DNA of 64,000 nt from the NCBI GenBank assembly GCA_037721555.1, contig JBBJOI010000007.1:60163-124162 (forward strand). Direction: 5' to 3'. The notes beneath the pieces were generated by a model. It did not search any database, had not been told where the DNA came from, and saw only the letters and a program-made list of their open reading frames with translations. Shown piece by piece: positions 40,834 through 49,768 of the stretch. Within the stretch, counting starts at the first letter, position 1, and each line of letters opens with the position of its first letter. Origin of the DNA: Gaiellasilicea sp037721555 (GTDB lineage: Bacteria > Actinomycetota > Thermoleophilia > Gaiellales > Gaiellaceae). Both the position numbers and the translations under genes were made by a program.

Positions 40834-41378
40834 GCCTCGAGGAAGGCGTCGGTCAGATCCTGATCGACGAGGAGACGCTACAGCGGCGCGTGCGCGACCT
40901 CGGGGCCGAGATCTCGCGCGACTACGCACGCCGCGACCTTCTCCTCGTGGGCGTGCTGAAGGGCGCCGTCTTCTTCATGGCCGATCTGATGCGCGAGTTG
41001 ACGATCCCGTGCGAGATCGACTTCATGGCGATCTCGAGCTACGGCGCCGGCACCGACTCCTCGGGCGTCGTCCGAATCCTCAAGGATCTGGACCTGAACA
41101 TCTCCGGGCGGCACGTCCTCGTCGTCGAGGACATCATCGACTCGGGGTTGACCCTCTCGTACCTGATGCGGAGCCTGAGCGCCCGTGAGCCTGCGACCGT
41201 CGAGATCTGCGCCCTCCTGACCAAACCCGACCGCCGCGAGGTCGACGTGCCCGTCCGCTACGTCGGCTTCGAGATCCCGAACGAGTTCGTGATCGGCTAC
41301 GGCCTCGACTTCGCCCAGAAGTACCGCAACCTGCCGCACGTCGCGCTCCTCCACCCGAGCCTGATACCGCCGCATTAA
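40818..41378 (+). CDS. hpt: Hypoxanthine phosphoribosyltransferase
   Basis: 186 aa. It salvages hypoxanthine/guanine with PRPP to IMP/GMP. The PRPP-binding motif is LVVEDIIDSGLTL; VGVLKGAVFFMADL near the N-terminus and VGYGLDFAQKYRNLP-like sequence at the end (IGYGLDFAQKYRNLP) are typical. GTG at 40818 overlaps tilS by 16 nt. Confidence 0.95.
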   Translation: MEEVVSLEEGVGQILIDEETLQRRVRDLGAEISRDYARRDLLLVGVLKGAVFFMADLMRELTIPCEIDFMAISSYGAGTDSSGVVRILKDLDLNISGRHVLVVEDIIDSGLTLSYLMRSLSAREPATVEICALLTKPDRREVDVPVRYVGFEIPNEFVIGYGLDFAQKYRNLPHVALLHPSLIPPH

Positions 41379-41458
41379 GTCGAAATTACGACTGCGCAAT
41401 CCCCGTTCCGGGGGTTCGAGCGAACGAACCAGGCTGCTACCCTCCGCGAAGACCTGTT

Positions 41459-43408
41459 GTGAATCGCTTCTTCCGCAGCGCGCTCTTTCCACTCGTCGTC
41501 ATTGTGCTGCTCGTCTACCTCGCGAGCCGGACCTTCATCCCTGGCGGTGAGGATCAGACCAAGCTCAGCTATTCCGAGCTGAAGGAGCAGATCACCGCCG
41601 GCAACGTCCAGAAGGCGCTCTTCACCCCGAACCGGAACCAGCTCACGGGCGAGCTCGTCGGCGGGGACAAGTTCAAGGTCAATTATCCGAGCGACGTCTC
41701 CGCGCTCAAGGTCGAGGAGCTACTGGAGGCGGAGAGCGTCACCTTCGACTCGAAGGGCAAGGGAGGGTCGTGGTGGAGCTCGCTCCTCATCTCCTTCCTG
41801 CCCTTCGTCCTGCTGATCGGCTTGTGGATCTTCCTGATGAACCAGATGCAGGGCGGCGGTTCGAAGGTGATGAGCTTCGGCAAGAGCCGCGCCAAGCGGA
41901 TGACGCCCGACTCACCGAAGATCGGCTTCAAGGACGTGGCCGGGGCCGACGAGGCGGTCGAGGAGTTGCAGGAGATCAAGGAGTTCCTCGAGAACCCGAA
42001 GAAGTTCCAGGCCCTCGGGGCGCGGATCCCCAAGGGCGTCCTGCTCTACGGGCCCCCTGGCACGGGCAAGACGCTGCTCGCGCGCGCCGTCGCGGGCGAG
42101 GCCGGGGTGCCGTTCTTCTCGATCTCCGGCTCCGACTTCGTCGAGATGTTCGTCGGCGTGGGCGCCTCGCGCGTGCGCGACCTGTTCGAGCAAGCGAAGC
42201 AGTCCAGCCCGTGCATCATCTTCATGGACGAGATTGACGCAGTCGGGCGGCACCGAGGCGCCGGCATGGGCGGCGGCCACGACGAGCGCGAGCAGACCCT
42301 GAACCAGCTGCTCGTCGAGATGGACGGGTTCGAGACGAAGGACAACGTCATCCTGATCGCCGCCACGAACCGGCCCGACATCCTCGATCCGGCGCTGCTG
42401 CGCCCCGGCCGCTTCGACCGGCAGATCGTCGTCGACCGGCCCGACCGGATCGGCCGCAGGAAGATCCTCGAGGTGCACTCGAAGGGCAAGCCGCTCGACA
42501 AGGAGATCGAGCTCGACACGCTCGCCGCCGGCACGCCTGGGTTCACGGGCGCCGACCTCGCGAACCTGGTCAACGAGGCGGCGCTGTTGTCCGCACGCTT
42601 CGGCAAGAAAGTGATCGGTCAGGCCGAGCTCGAGGAAGGAATCATGCGCGTCCTCGCCGGGCCGGAGAAGAAGGCCCGGTTGCTCGGCGAGAAGGAGCGC
42701 AAGATCACCGCCTACCACGAGATGGGGCATGCGCTCGTCGGCCATTACCTCGAGAACACGAACCCCGTGCACAAGATCACGATCGTGTCGCGCGGGCAGG
42801 CGCTCGGTCTGACGATCTCGCTGCCGACCGAGGACAAGTACCTGACGACGAAGTCGACCCTGATGGACGACCTCGCGATGACCCTGGGCGGCCGCGCTGC
42901 AGAGGAGCTCGTCTTCCACGAGGTCACGACAGGCGCTGCCAACGACCTCGAGAAGGTGACGGCGACCTCGAAGGCGATGATCATGCGCTACGGCATGAGC
43001 GAGAAGCTCGGCCCGCGCGTGCTCGGCCGTACTCACGACCAGCCATTCCTCGGCCGCGAGATGGGCAACGAGCCGGACTACTCGGACGAGATCGCGCGCG
43101 AGATCGACGACGAGATCCGCCGGGTGATCGAGGAGGCGCACCAGACGGCGCACCGTGTCCTCCGTGAGCACATGGAGGAGCTGCACAAGCTCTCGGCGAT
43201 CCTGATCGAGCGTGAGACGATCGACAAGGATCAGTTCGAGCGTCTGCTGGCCGGCGAGGATCCGGCTTCGGTCTTCCCCGAGGAGCAGGAAGCGGTCGTC
43301 GTCGAGCCGGAGCCGAAGAGCGAAGAAGAGCGGCGGCGCCAGCCGAAGCCGCAGCCCCGGCCGGTACCCGGGCTCGGCATGCAGCCCCCGCCCCCCGAAG
43401 GCGCCTAG
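41459..43408 (+). CDS. ftsH: ATP-dependent zinc metalloprotease FtsH
   Basis: 649 aa. Two N-terminal membrane helices (about 7-25 and 105-125) frame an extracytoplasmic domain. The AAA module has Walker A GPPGTGKT, Walker B IIFMDEIDAVG and the second region of homology TNRPDILDPALLRPGRFDR. The protease domain carries the zinc motif HEMGH and the third ligand region. It degrades membrane and regulatory proteins as a hexamer. The start is GTG at 41459; TACCCT (41436-41441) could be the -10 of its own promoter. Confidence 0.97.
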   Translation: MNRFFRSALFPLVVIVLLVYLASRTFIPGGEDQTKLSYSELKEQITAGNVQKALFTPNRNQLTGELVGGDKFKVNYPSDVSALKVEELLEAESVTFDSKGKGGSWWSSLLISFLPFVLLIGLWIFLMNQMQGGGSKVMSFGKSRAKRMTPDSPKIGFKDVAGADEAVEELQEIKEFLENPKKFQALGARIPKGVLLYGPPGTGKTLLARAVAGEAGVPFFSISGSDFVEMFVGVGASRVRDLFEQAKQSSPCIIFMDEIDAVGRHRGAGMGGGHDEREQTLNQLLVEMDGFETKDNVILIAATNRPDILDPALLRPGRFDRQIVVDRPDRIGRRKILEVHSKGKPLDKEIELDTLAAGTPGFTGADLANLVNEAALLSARFGKKVIGQAELEEGIMRVLAGPEKKARLLGEKERKITAYHEMGHALVGHYLENTNPVHKITIVSRGQALGLTISLPTEDKYLTTKSTLMDDLAMTLGGRAAEELVFHEVTTGAANDLEKVTATSKAMIMRYGMSEKLGPRVLGRTHDQPFLGREMGNEPDYSDEIAREIDDEIRRVIEEAHQTAHRVLREHMEELHKLSAILIERETIDKDQFERLLAGEDPASVFPEEQEAVVVEPEPKSEEERRRQPKPQPRPVPGLGMQPPPPEGA

Positions 43409-43409
43409 T

Positions 43410-43426
43410 GCAACGCTTCGCGTTGC
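43410..43426. terminator. Short hairpin between convergent ftsH and membrane protein genes
   Basis: GCAACGC (43410-43416) and GCGTTGC (43420-43426) form a perfect 7-bp stem with a 3-nt loop in the 19 nt between two convergent stop codons. There is no U-tract, so it would be at best a weak bidirectional terminator. Confidence 0.4.
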
Positions 43427-43427
43427 G

Positions 43428-43967
43428 CTAAGAACCGCTGCGCCGCGACGCAACTGTCAGTAACGCCACCGCGGCGACGGCCGCCGCGGCGCCGACCGCG
43501 TCCAGGGCAGGCCCGGTCGTCCTGACAGTCTCGACGAGAGCCAGCAGCGCGAAGCCGACCACCACGATGCCGACTGCGAGGGAGGACAGCAGGCCGACTC
43601 GGCGGAGGTGGGAGCCCGATTCGTCGGCGACGCCGTCACGCAGCTCGAGCGACCAGTAGGCGACCTCGGCGAGCGCGAAGAGAGCCGCTGCGACGAACGG
43701 TGCGCCTCCGTCGAGAGTGTTCGTCTCCGTCAGCAGGCGGAGGGCGTAGGTCGCCCCCAGCAGAGCTATCGACCCCGGGATGGCGGCGGGTTGGCGGAGC
43801 GCGAGCCCTGTTGCGAGGAGCACGACGGCCGGCGCGGCCAGGAGCGCGCTCCACGAACGCAGGCTGCCCTCTACCGACAGAACGAGCCAGGCGGCGATCG
43901 CTGCCGCGATCGCGATCGCGCCGAGTCCGGTCGCTAGACGCGCGCGAGTGGGGCGTGACGCCGGTAT
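43428..43967 (-). CDS. Small membrane protein at the end of the MoxR/DUF58 operon (start uncertain)
   Basis: From the first canonical start (GTG 43823) the protein has 131 aa and four hydrophobic segments. The frame is open upstream and encodes another convincing membrane helix (LGAIAIAAAIAAWLVLSV) without any ATG, GTG or TTG. A GGAGGGGG ribosome-binding site lies 7 nt before an ATA at 43967, which would give about 179 aa and is used here as the likely 5' limit. The function is unknown. It overlaps the end of the DUF58 gene. Confidence 0.55.
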   Translation of the reverse strand: MPASRPTRARLATGLGAIAIAAAIAAWLVLSVEGSLRSWSALLAAPAVVLLATGLALRQPAAIPGSIALLGATYALRLLTETNTLDGGAPFVAAALFALAEVAYWSLELRDGVADESGSHLRRVGLLSSLAVGIVVVGFALLALVETVRTTGPALDAVGAAAAVAAVALLTVASRRSGS

Positions 43968-45220
43968 GACCTCACCCCCTCCAGCACCGCTTCGAGCGGG
44001 AGGTCGTCGCGCCAGGTAGACACCGCAACGCCGAGCGACGCGTAGCGCGCACGTAACTCCTCACGGTGGAGAAGCCAGAGACGGTGCGCGAGCTGGTCGA
44101 GCTCCGTCTCTCCCGGGTAGGCGAACTGCTCGGGCGAGACCTCGAGCACGGCCAGGTCGTACCCGCGCGCCCTGAGGTCGAGGAGCGCCGACACCGACCG
44201 TTCGTCGAGTAGAGGCGTCACCGCCAGCACGAGCGCATGCGGCGGGAGCGTCCGTGCAGGGATGATCGACACGTCTTTCCACGCGTAGTTGAAGACCACT
44301 TCCGTTTCGAGTAGTGCATCCACGATCCGGTAGCGCTGTGTCAACCCCATCCCGGGAACGAGCCAGCGCAGCATTCCTCCGAAGGAGACGAGCCCGACGC
44401 GGTCACGACGCTCCAGGTAGCGCGTGGCGAGCGTCGCCGTCGCGCGCACGGCGAGGTCGAGGGTCGAGGCCGAGCCGGTGCGCGCTTCTGCGAACGTGTC
44501 GAGGAAGAGGATGACGTCGGTGTTCCGCTCCGGGTAGCGCTCATTGACGACGAGCTCGTTACCCGTGCCGGTCCGCCGGGCACTTGCCCGCCAGTTGATC
44601 GAGCGCACGCGGTCCCCGGGGGCGAAAGGTCGCAGGTCGGCGAACTCGACGCCGGCCCCCTTCGCTCGCGCGACCTCGTTGCCCGTCGTTGCCTGGGTCG
44701 TCGCCGGTGTCACGAGCTGGTGCAGCGTCTCGGGCAATGGATACACGCGAAGCGACCTCTGCTGCCATAGCTGCTGCTCCCAAACGTGAAGACCGAGCCG
44801 GTCGCGGCCGCGCAGCTTCACGTCGCCCAGCACGTAGTTGCCCCAGCGGATGCACCGGAAGCTGAACGCGACGGTCCGCTCGTCGTCCCAGCCGAGCCGG
44901 ATGGCGATCGAGTTCTCGCCGCTCAGCAGCTCGAGCCCGGGCGGGAGGACGAAGAGCAACTCGAGGCGCTCGACCGGCTCCTCCGAGTCGAGGTGCAGCT
45001 CGACCAGGACCTCGTCGCCCTCGAGCGCGCGCTCCCGGTCGAGCGAGAACGCGGCCGTGACCCGCGGTGGTGATGTCGAGCGGAGCCCCACCGCTAGCGT
45101 GAGGGCGAACGGAGCGGCGAGCACCGCGAGCTCGGGGCGCCGTGCGACCAGGGCGCCCAGGAGCGCGAGGGCGCCCAGTGACGCGTACGCCGTCACGCGC
45201 GGCGACGCCGACAGCGTCAC
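43934..45220 (-). CDS. DUF58 protein (MoxR-associated, vWA-like)
   Basis: 428 aa. It has two N-terminal membrane helices (about 8-42), a beta-rich region and the DUF58 block with DRVRSINWRASARR, followed by a von Willebrand A-like segment DVILFLDTFAEA. Such proteins act with MoxR AAA ATPases, probably in metal-dependent protein assembly at the membrane. GTG at 45220 overlaps the moxR stop (GTGA). Confidence 0.9.
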   Translation of the reverse strand: MTLSASPRVTAYASLGALALLGALVARRPELAVLAAPFALTLAVGLRSTSPPRVTAAFSLDRERALEGDEVLVELHLDSEEPVERLELLFVLPPGLELLSGENSIAIRLGWDDERTVAFSFRCIRWGNYVLGDVKLRGRDRLGLHVWEQQLWQQRSLRVYPLPETLHQLVTPATTQATTGNEVARAKGAGVEFADLRPFAPGDRVRSINWRASARRTGTGNELVVNERYPERNTDVILFLDTFAEARTGSASTLDLAVRATATLATRYLERRDRVGLVSFGGMLRWLVPGMGLTQRYRIVDALLETEVVFNYAWKDVSIIPARTLPPHALVLAVTPLLDERSVSALLDLRARGYDLAVLEVSPEQFAYPGETELDQLAHRLWLLHREELRARYASLGVAVSTWRDDLPLEAVLEGVRSYRRHAPLARV

Positions 45221-46200
45221 TCCGAACCTGTAGGGGAGCTGGTGGGCTCGGCAGCCGGCGTGGGCACGGTCTCGAGCAGCTCGCGAACCACATCGTCGGC
45301 GGTTGTCCGCTGAACCCAGAGCTCGGGCCTCAGCATCAGCCGATGCGCCAGAGCCGGCACGGCGACCGCCTTTACGTCGTCCGGCGTCACGAAGTCTCGG
45401 CCCGCGATTGCGGCTCTGCTGCGTGAGAGCTTCAACAGCGCGAGGCTGCCTCTCGGACTGGCTCCGACGGCTGTCGAGGCGCTGGCACGGGTTGCCCCGA
45501 CCAGCTGGACGATGTAGCGGCCAACGCTGTCGGCGACGTGCACCTGTTCGACGGCATCCTGCAGCGCGATCAGCGTCGGCCCATCGATTACCGGCTCGAG
45601 CTCGAGGTCGTCCACCCGCCGCTCGAGCCGTCGGGTGAGCACCTCCCATTCGTCGTCGGGCGCCGGGTAGCCGAAGCCGACGCGGAGCAGGAAGCGGTCG
45701 AGCTGCGCCTCCGGCAGCGGGTACGTCCCCTCGTACTCGATCGGGTTCTGGGTCGCGAGCACGAGGAACGGCCTTGCGAGCGGATGCGTCGTGCCCTCGA
45801 TCGTCACCTGCCGCTCCTGCATTGCCTCGAGCAGGGCGGCCTGCGTCTTGGGCGGCGCGCGGTTGATCTCGTCGGCCAGAAGGAGGTTGCAGAAGATGGG
45901 ACCCGGTCGAAACTCGAAGTCGGCATCGCGCTGGTTCCAGATCGACGAGCCGGTCACGTCGGACGGCATCAGGTCGGGCGTGAACTGGACGCGCGCGAAG
46001 CCGATGCTGGTCACCTGCGCGAACGAGCGCGCGGTCAGCGTCTTCGCGAGACCGGGGTAGTCCTCAAGCAGCACGTGGCCGTCGGCGAGCAAACCAAGCA
46101 GGACGAGCTCGAGCGCCTTGCGCTTGCCGACGACGGCACGCTCGACCTCGTCGAGGATGCGTTTCGACAGCTGCTGTACCTGCGCGAGTGCGAGAGCCAC
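45217..46200 (-). CDS. MoxR-family AAA+ ATPase
   Basis: 327 aa. The P-loop reads LLEDYPGLAKTL, the form with Leu-Ala in place of Gly-x-Gly seen in a MoxR subgroup. Walker B is LLADEINRAPPKTQAALLEAM and sensor 1 is LVLATQNPIEYEGTYPLPEAQLDRF. It probably acts as a chaperone for the DUF58 protein. GTG at 46200 lies 7 nt after the stop of the upstream membrane protein gene. Confidence 0.93.
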   Translation of the reverse strand: MALALAQVQQLSKRILDEVERAVVGKRKALELVLLGLLADGHVLLEDYPGLAKTLTARSFAQVTSIGFARVQFTPDLMPSDVTGSSIWNQRDADFEFRPGPIFCNLLLADEINRAPPKTQAALLEAMQERQVTIEGTTHPLARPFLVLATQNPIEYEGTYPLPEAQLDRFLLRVGFGYPAPDDEWEVLTRRLERRVDDLELEPVIDGPTLIALQDAVEQVHVADSVGRYIVQLVGATRASASTAVGASPRGSLALLKLSRSRAAIAGRDFVTPDDVKAVAVPALAHRLMLRPELWVQRTTADDVVRELLETVPTPAAEPTSSPTGSE

Positions 46201-46207
46201 TAGTGCA

Positions 46208-46726
46208 CTACAGCCGTTCCAGCGCAGCCACGATGCGGTCGGCCTTCGCGGGATCGAGTCCCTTCGCGTGGCGCCGCGTGGGCGTCTCCCGATCCGCCCG
46301 CACGATCTCCCAGAGCTCCTCACCGAGCGCGCTGCGTGCAGCAGCGGGATTCGCGTCGAGCTCGATACCGCGCCGCGCCGCCAGCAGCTGCGTCGCGATC
46401 CGCCGCAGCCGGGGTCGGAGCCGGAAGTGCAGGTCGGCCGCCGTCTGGCTGGCGAGCGCCAGCTCGCGTCCAACGCGCTCGAGGTCGGGCAGCTGCTCGC
46501 GGCGAGGCCGGCGGCTGCGGAGGGCCAGGTCGAGCGTGGATCTCGCCGCCACGGGATTCCTGCGCCGGATCTCGGCCACGAGCGTGCCGAGGGCGTAGGC
46601 CGCGAGCACGAGGAGGTAGACGTGGACGACGAGCTCTCGTCGCCCGGTGAAGCTGAACAGAGCGACGAGGGCGACGACCGTGAAGAAGAGCGGCAGGCGC
46701 GACACGCTGAGCACGCGCCGGATCAT
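46208..46726 (-). CDS. Membrane protein of the MoxR/DUF58/DUF4129 operon
   Basis: 172 aa. Two hydrophobic helices at the N-terminus (about 10-52) are followed by a basic cytosolic helical domain with LRPRLRRIATQLLAARRGIELD and a conserved-looking end TRRHAKGLDPAKADRIVAALE. It is encoded between the DUF4129 and MoxR genes and overlaps the former by 4 nt (ATGA type). The function is unknown. Confidence 0.72.
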   Translation of the reverse strand: MIRRVLSVSRLPLFFTVVALVALFSFTGRRELVVHVYLLVLAAYALGTLVAEIRRRNPVAARSTLDLALRSRRPRREQLPDLERVGRELALASQTAADLHFRLRPRLRRIATQLLAARRGIELDANPAAARSALGEELWEIVRADRETPTRRHAKGLDPAKADRIVAALERL

Positions 46727-47652
46727 CGAGCCGACCGAGCCCGCTCGAGCGCCCGGGTGTCACGCTCCTGCTGCGCGCGCGCCTCTGCCGCTCGCAGCTC
46801 GTCCTGCACCGTCACGAGCGCCTCGATCGCCTCCTCCTTCATCTGCTCGCCCACCTCATGGTGCGAGAACTTTGCCCGTTCGAACAAGAGCGTGAGCCGT
46901 TCGACCGCGTTGGAGGACACCGACAAGTCGCTGAGGACGCGCGCCAGGTACTCGAGCGGAGAGTCTGCTGCGCGCCGCGCGAGCCCGTGGGCCGCGAGAA
47001 CGCGCTCTAGCCTGGCGTATGCCGCGATCACCGCGCGTCTCGGATCGCGCTCGGCGCGCAGCGCGTCGAGGGTCTCGTCGAGCACGTCGGCGAGGGCTTC
47101 ACCGAGCGTCGGCGGCTCGCCACCGGTGCCTGCGCGCCTGCGGCGCGAACTCCACCAGAGAGCTCCGACACCGACACCGAGCAACCCGACGAAGGCGAGC
47201 ACCGGGATCCAGGTGAATTCCGCCTCGTACGGCATCACCTCGGCTGAAGGTGTCGTCGTCCCAGGAAGCGGCTCCTGCTCTTCGGGCGCCAACCTCACCT
47301 CCGGCGGCGGCCGCAGCTCGAAGCCCTGGAGCCGCCGCGCCATTGCGAGTCCGACGAGGAGCAGGATGGCGAAGACGAGCAGGCTCAGCCGACCTCCGGA
47401 TCCCGGGGTGCCGCGCCGCTTCATCCTCCTGTGCAAGACGAGCAGGTAGATGTAGAAGATCCCACCGGCGACGAGGAGGATCAGGTAGATCGTGAAGAAG
47501 ATGTCGAGGAGCGTGTCGGTTGGACGGCGGGCTCCGGGCTCGCCACTCGACGTCCCTCCACGAGAAGCCACCGCGACGATGGCGAGGGTGACGAGCACGC
47601 CGAGCGACGTCAGGAGAGAACGGCTCGGCCTCCGGGCGGCGTTACTCTCCAT
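46723..47652 (-). CDS. DUF4129 domain membrane protein
   Basis: About 309 aa from ATG 47652 (an in-frame start at 47673 is possible). Three membrane helices (about 15-30, 55-75, 95-110 and a fourth near 150-170) precede the C-terminal DUF4129 with DPRRAVIAAYARLERVLAAHGL and a following SPLEYLARVL. It is the first gene of the MoxR operon. Its start is only 5 nt from the divergent folP start. Confidence 0.82.
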   Translation of the reverse strand: MESNAARRPSRSLLTSLGVLVTLAIVAVASRGGTSSGEPGARRPTDTLLDIFFTIYLILLVAGGIFYIYLLVLHRRMKRRGTPGSGGRLSLLVFAILLLVGLAMARRLQGFELRPPPEVRLAPEEQEPLPGTTTPSAEVMPYEAEFTWIPVLAFVGLLGVGVGALWWSSRRRRAGTGGEPPTLGEALADVLDETLDALRAERDPRRAVIAAYARLERVLAAHGLARRAADSPLEYLARVLSDLSVSSNAVERLTLLFERAKFSHHEVGEQMKEEAIEALVTVQDELRAAEARAQQERDTRALERARSAR

Positions 47653-47657
47653 GCACG

Positions 47658-48470
47658 GTGAGACGGCCGCCACTGGAAGAACGTTTGCGGCGCCCGGCGG
47701 TGATGGGGATCGTCAACGTCACGCCCGACAGCTTCTCGGACGGCGGTCTACACCTGCAGCCCGAAGCAGCGGCCGCGGCGGCTCGGCGGATGATCGAGGA
47801 AGGCGCAGCGATCGTGGACGTCGGCGGCGAGTCAACGCGACCCGGCTCGGAGGCCGTCTCGCTTGACGAGGAGCTGCGGCGAGTCGTGCCCGTGCTCGAG
47901 CTCTTGGGAGGCATGCCTTTGTCGATCGACACAGCGAAGGCAGAGGTGGCGCGCCGCGCGCTCGAGCTCGGGGCCGCGCTCGTCAACGACGTCACGGCGT
48001 TGCGTGGGGACGCAGAGCTCGCAGGAGTCGTCGCTGACACCGGTGCCTATCTCTGCCTCATGCACATGCAGGGTGAGCCGCGGACGATGCAGCGCGAACC
48101 GCGTTACGACGACGTGGCCGGAGAGGTTGCTTCCTTCCTCGAGGAGCGGCTCCGCTTCGCGGTCGCCGTGGGGGTGGCGGAGGAGCGGATCTGCCTCGAT
48201 CCCGGGATCGGCTTCGGTAAGACGACCGAGCAGAATCTGGAGCTCGTGCGTCGCCTGGACGTGTTGGTCGCGCTCGGCCGCCCCGTCCTCGTCGGGTTCT
48301 CTCGTAAGAGCTCGCTCGCCCGGATCGTGGGAGAGCCGGGCGCGAGAACCGCGTCGGCGTCGGTGGGGGCGGCGGTTGCCGCATGGGAGCGGGGGGCGTC
48401 GATCTTCCGCGTGCACGACGTCCGGGAGCACGTGGACGCGCTGGCGGTGGCGGCCGCGGTGTCGGCGTGA
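47658..48470 (+). CDS. folP: Dihydropteroate synthase
   Basis: 270 aa, TIM barrel. It joins p-aminobenzoate to the pterin in folate synthesis and is the sulfonamide target. Signatures are MGIVNVTPDSFSDGG, VGGESTRPGSEAV and VGFSRKSSLARIVGEP. GTG at 47658 has TACTCT (47643-47648) 9 nt upstream, a leaderless layout. It heads folP-folB-folK. Confidence 0.96.
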   Translation: MRRPPLEERLRRPAVMGIVNVTPDSFSDGGLHLQPEAAAAAARRMIEEGAAIVDVGGESTRPGSEAVSLDEELRRVVPVLELLGGMPLSIDTAKAEVARRALELGAALVNDVTALRGDAELAGVVADTGAYLCLMHMQGEPRTMQREPRYDDVAGEVASFLEERLRFAVAVGVAEERICLDPGIGFGKTTEQNLELVRRLDVLVALGRPVLVGFSRKSSLARIVGEPGARTASASVGAAVAAWERGASIFRVHDVREHVDALAVAAAVSA

Positions 48471-48485
48471 GCGCGTGAAGTCGAC

Positions 48486-48830
48486 GTGAAGATCGAGCTC
48501 CACGGGATCGAGCTGCACGGGCACCACGGAGCCCTGGATTGGGAGCGCGAGCGCGGCCAGCGGTTCCTCGTGGACGTTGAGCTCGAGGTGGGAGAAGCCG
48601 GCTCCTCCGACCGGATCGAGGACGCCGTCGACTACCGCGACGTCGCCACATGCGTGCGCGAGGTCTCGGACGCGCGGCCCCGCACGCTGCTCGAGGCGCT
48701 CGCGACAACCCTCGCCGAGGAGCTCGTGCTGCGGTTCCCGGTGACGCGCGCCCGCGTGCGCGTGCGCAAGCCGGACGTCGTGCTCGATCCTCCCGCCGAG
48801 TTCGCCGCGGTGGTCGCCGAACGACCATGA
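48486..48830 (+). CDS. folB: Dihydroneopterin aldolase
   Basis: 114 aa. It converts dihydroneopterin to the hydroxymethyl pterin used by FolK. The motif HGHHGALDWERERGQRF and the Tyr/Asp in DAVDYRDVATCV are typical, and the C-terminal KPDVVLDPPAEFAAV is close to the family end. The start is GTG at 48486, 15 nt after folP; the stop overlaps folK (ATGA). Confidence 0.94.
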   Translation: MKIELHGIELHGHHGALDWERERGQRFLVDVELEVGEAGSSDRIEDAVDYRDVATCVREVSDARPRTLLEALATTLAEELVLRFPVTRARVRVRKPDVVLDPPAEFAAVVAERP

Positions 48831-49285
48831 GGACGTCGGCATATATCGGCCTGGGATCCAATCTCGGAGACCGGGAAGCGAATCTCCGGCGTGCTGTCGA
48901 AGCCGTCGATGCTTCGTCGACCTGGCTGAAGCGGGTGTCGAGCTTTCGCGATACAGAGCCGGTCGGGTTCGAGAATCAGCCGCGCTTTCTCAACGCCGCG
49001 ATGGAGGTCGGCACGGTTCTCAGCGCTCGCGAGCTGCTGGAGTCGCTGCTCGAGATCGAGCAGCGACTGGGACGCGTACGAGACGGGCAGCGTTTTGGCC
49101 CGAGGACGATCGATCTCGACCTGCTCGTCTACGGCGACTCCAGCATCGACGAGCCGGGGCTCAGCGTGCCGCACCCGCGACTGCACGAACGCCGTTTCGT
49201 GCTCGAGCCGCTCGCCGAGATCGCGCCGCAACTCGTGATCCCTGGTCTCGGCCGCGTGACGAGCCTCCTGGCGAAGCTAGAGTGA
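48827..49285 (+). CDS. folK: 2-amino-4-hydroxy-6-hydroxymethyldihydropteridine pyrophosphokinase
   Basis: 152 aa. It transfers pyrophosphate from ATP to the pterin before FolP acts. The motifs YIGLGSNLGDREANL, FENQPRFLNAAMEV and GPRTIDLDLLVYGD are present, with the C-terminal HPRLHERRFVLEPLAEIAP. ATG at 48827 overlaps the folB stop. Confidence 0.96.
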   Translation: MRTSAYIGLGSNLGDREANLRRAVEAVDASSTWLKRVSSFRDTEPVGFENQPRFLNAAMEVGTVLSARELLESLLEIEQRLGRVRDGQRFGPRTIDLDLLVYGDSSIDEPGLSVPHPRLHERRFVLEPLAEIAPQLVIPGLGRVTSLLAKLE

Positions 49286-49289
49286 GCGG

Positions 49290-49658
49290 ATGTCCCACAT
49301 CGACGACCTGGACGAGTTCGAGGCCGACCTCGAGCTGCAGCTGAAGCGCGAATACACCGCCGTCTTCGGGCTCTTCCGCTACTGCATCCTCACGCAGGAC
49401 GCGACGTACCTCTGTAACAAGCTCGACTTGCAGGTGACACAGGGGGCCGCATACCCGTTTTTCCACATCAAGATGGAGGACGTCTGGGTGTGGGACAAGA
49501 ACCGTCCGACGCGGATCATTCCGCGGACTGAGGTGTACACCTCGAGCGATGTCACGATCGAGGAGCTGCGCGGCACCGGGGATGATCCGAAGTTGACCGC
49601 CGAGGCTCTCGCCGAGCGCCTCAGCGAGCGGCTCTCGACGGACGACGAAACTCCGTAG
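49290..49658 (+). CDS. DUF2469 family protein
   Basis: 122 aa. It matches the actinobacterial DUF2469 family: LELQLKREYTAVFGLFRYC, then TYLCNKLDLQV and MEDVWVWDKNRPTRI. The C-terminus is acidic. The function is unknown, although the family is widespread in actinobacteria. The ATG is 4 nt after the folK stop but has its own TAGAGT box (49278-49283) 6 nt upstream, so it may be transcribed separately. Confidence 0.88.
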   Translation: MSHIDDLDEFEADLELQLKREYTAVFGLFRYCILTQDATYLCNKLDLQVTQGAAYPFFHIKMEDVWVWDKNRPTRIIPRTEVYTSSDVTIEELRGTGDDPKLTAEALAERLSERLSTDDETP

Positions 49659-49768
49659 CCTCCAGGCCGCGTCCACAACGGGCGTCTTGACGTCCGCGGG
49701 CGGCGAGTGTAATCCGGGCCCGTCCGTCTCTGAGACGGTTCGGGGCGAGCGGCGGTACGCTCGCGGCC

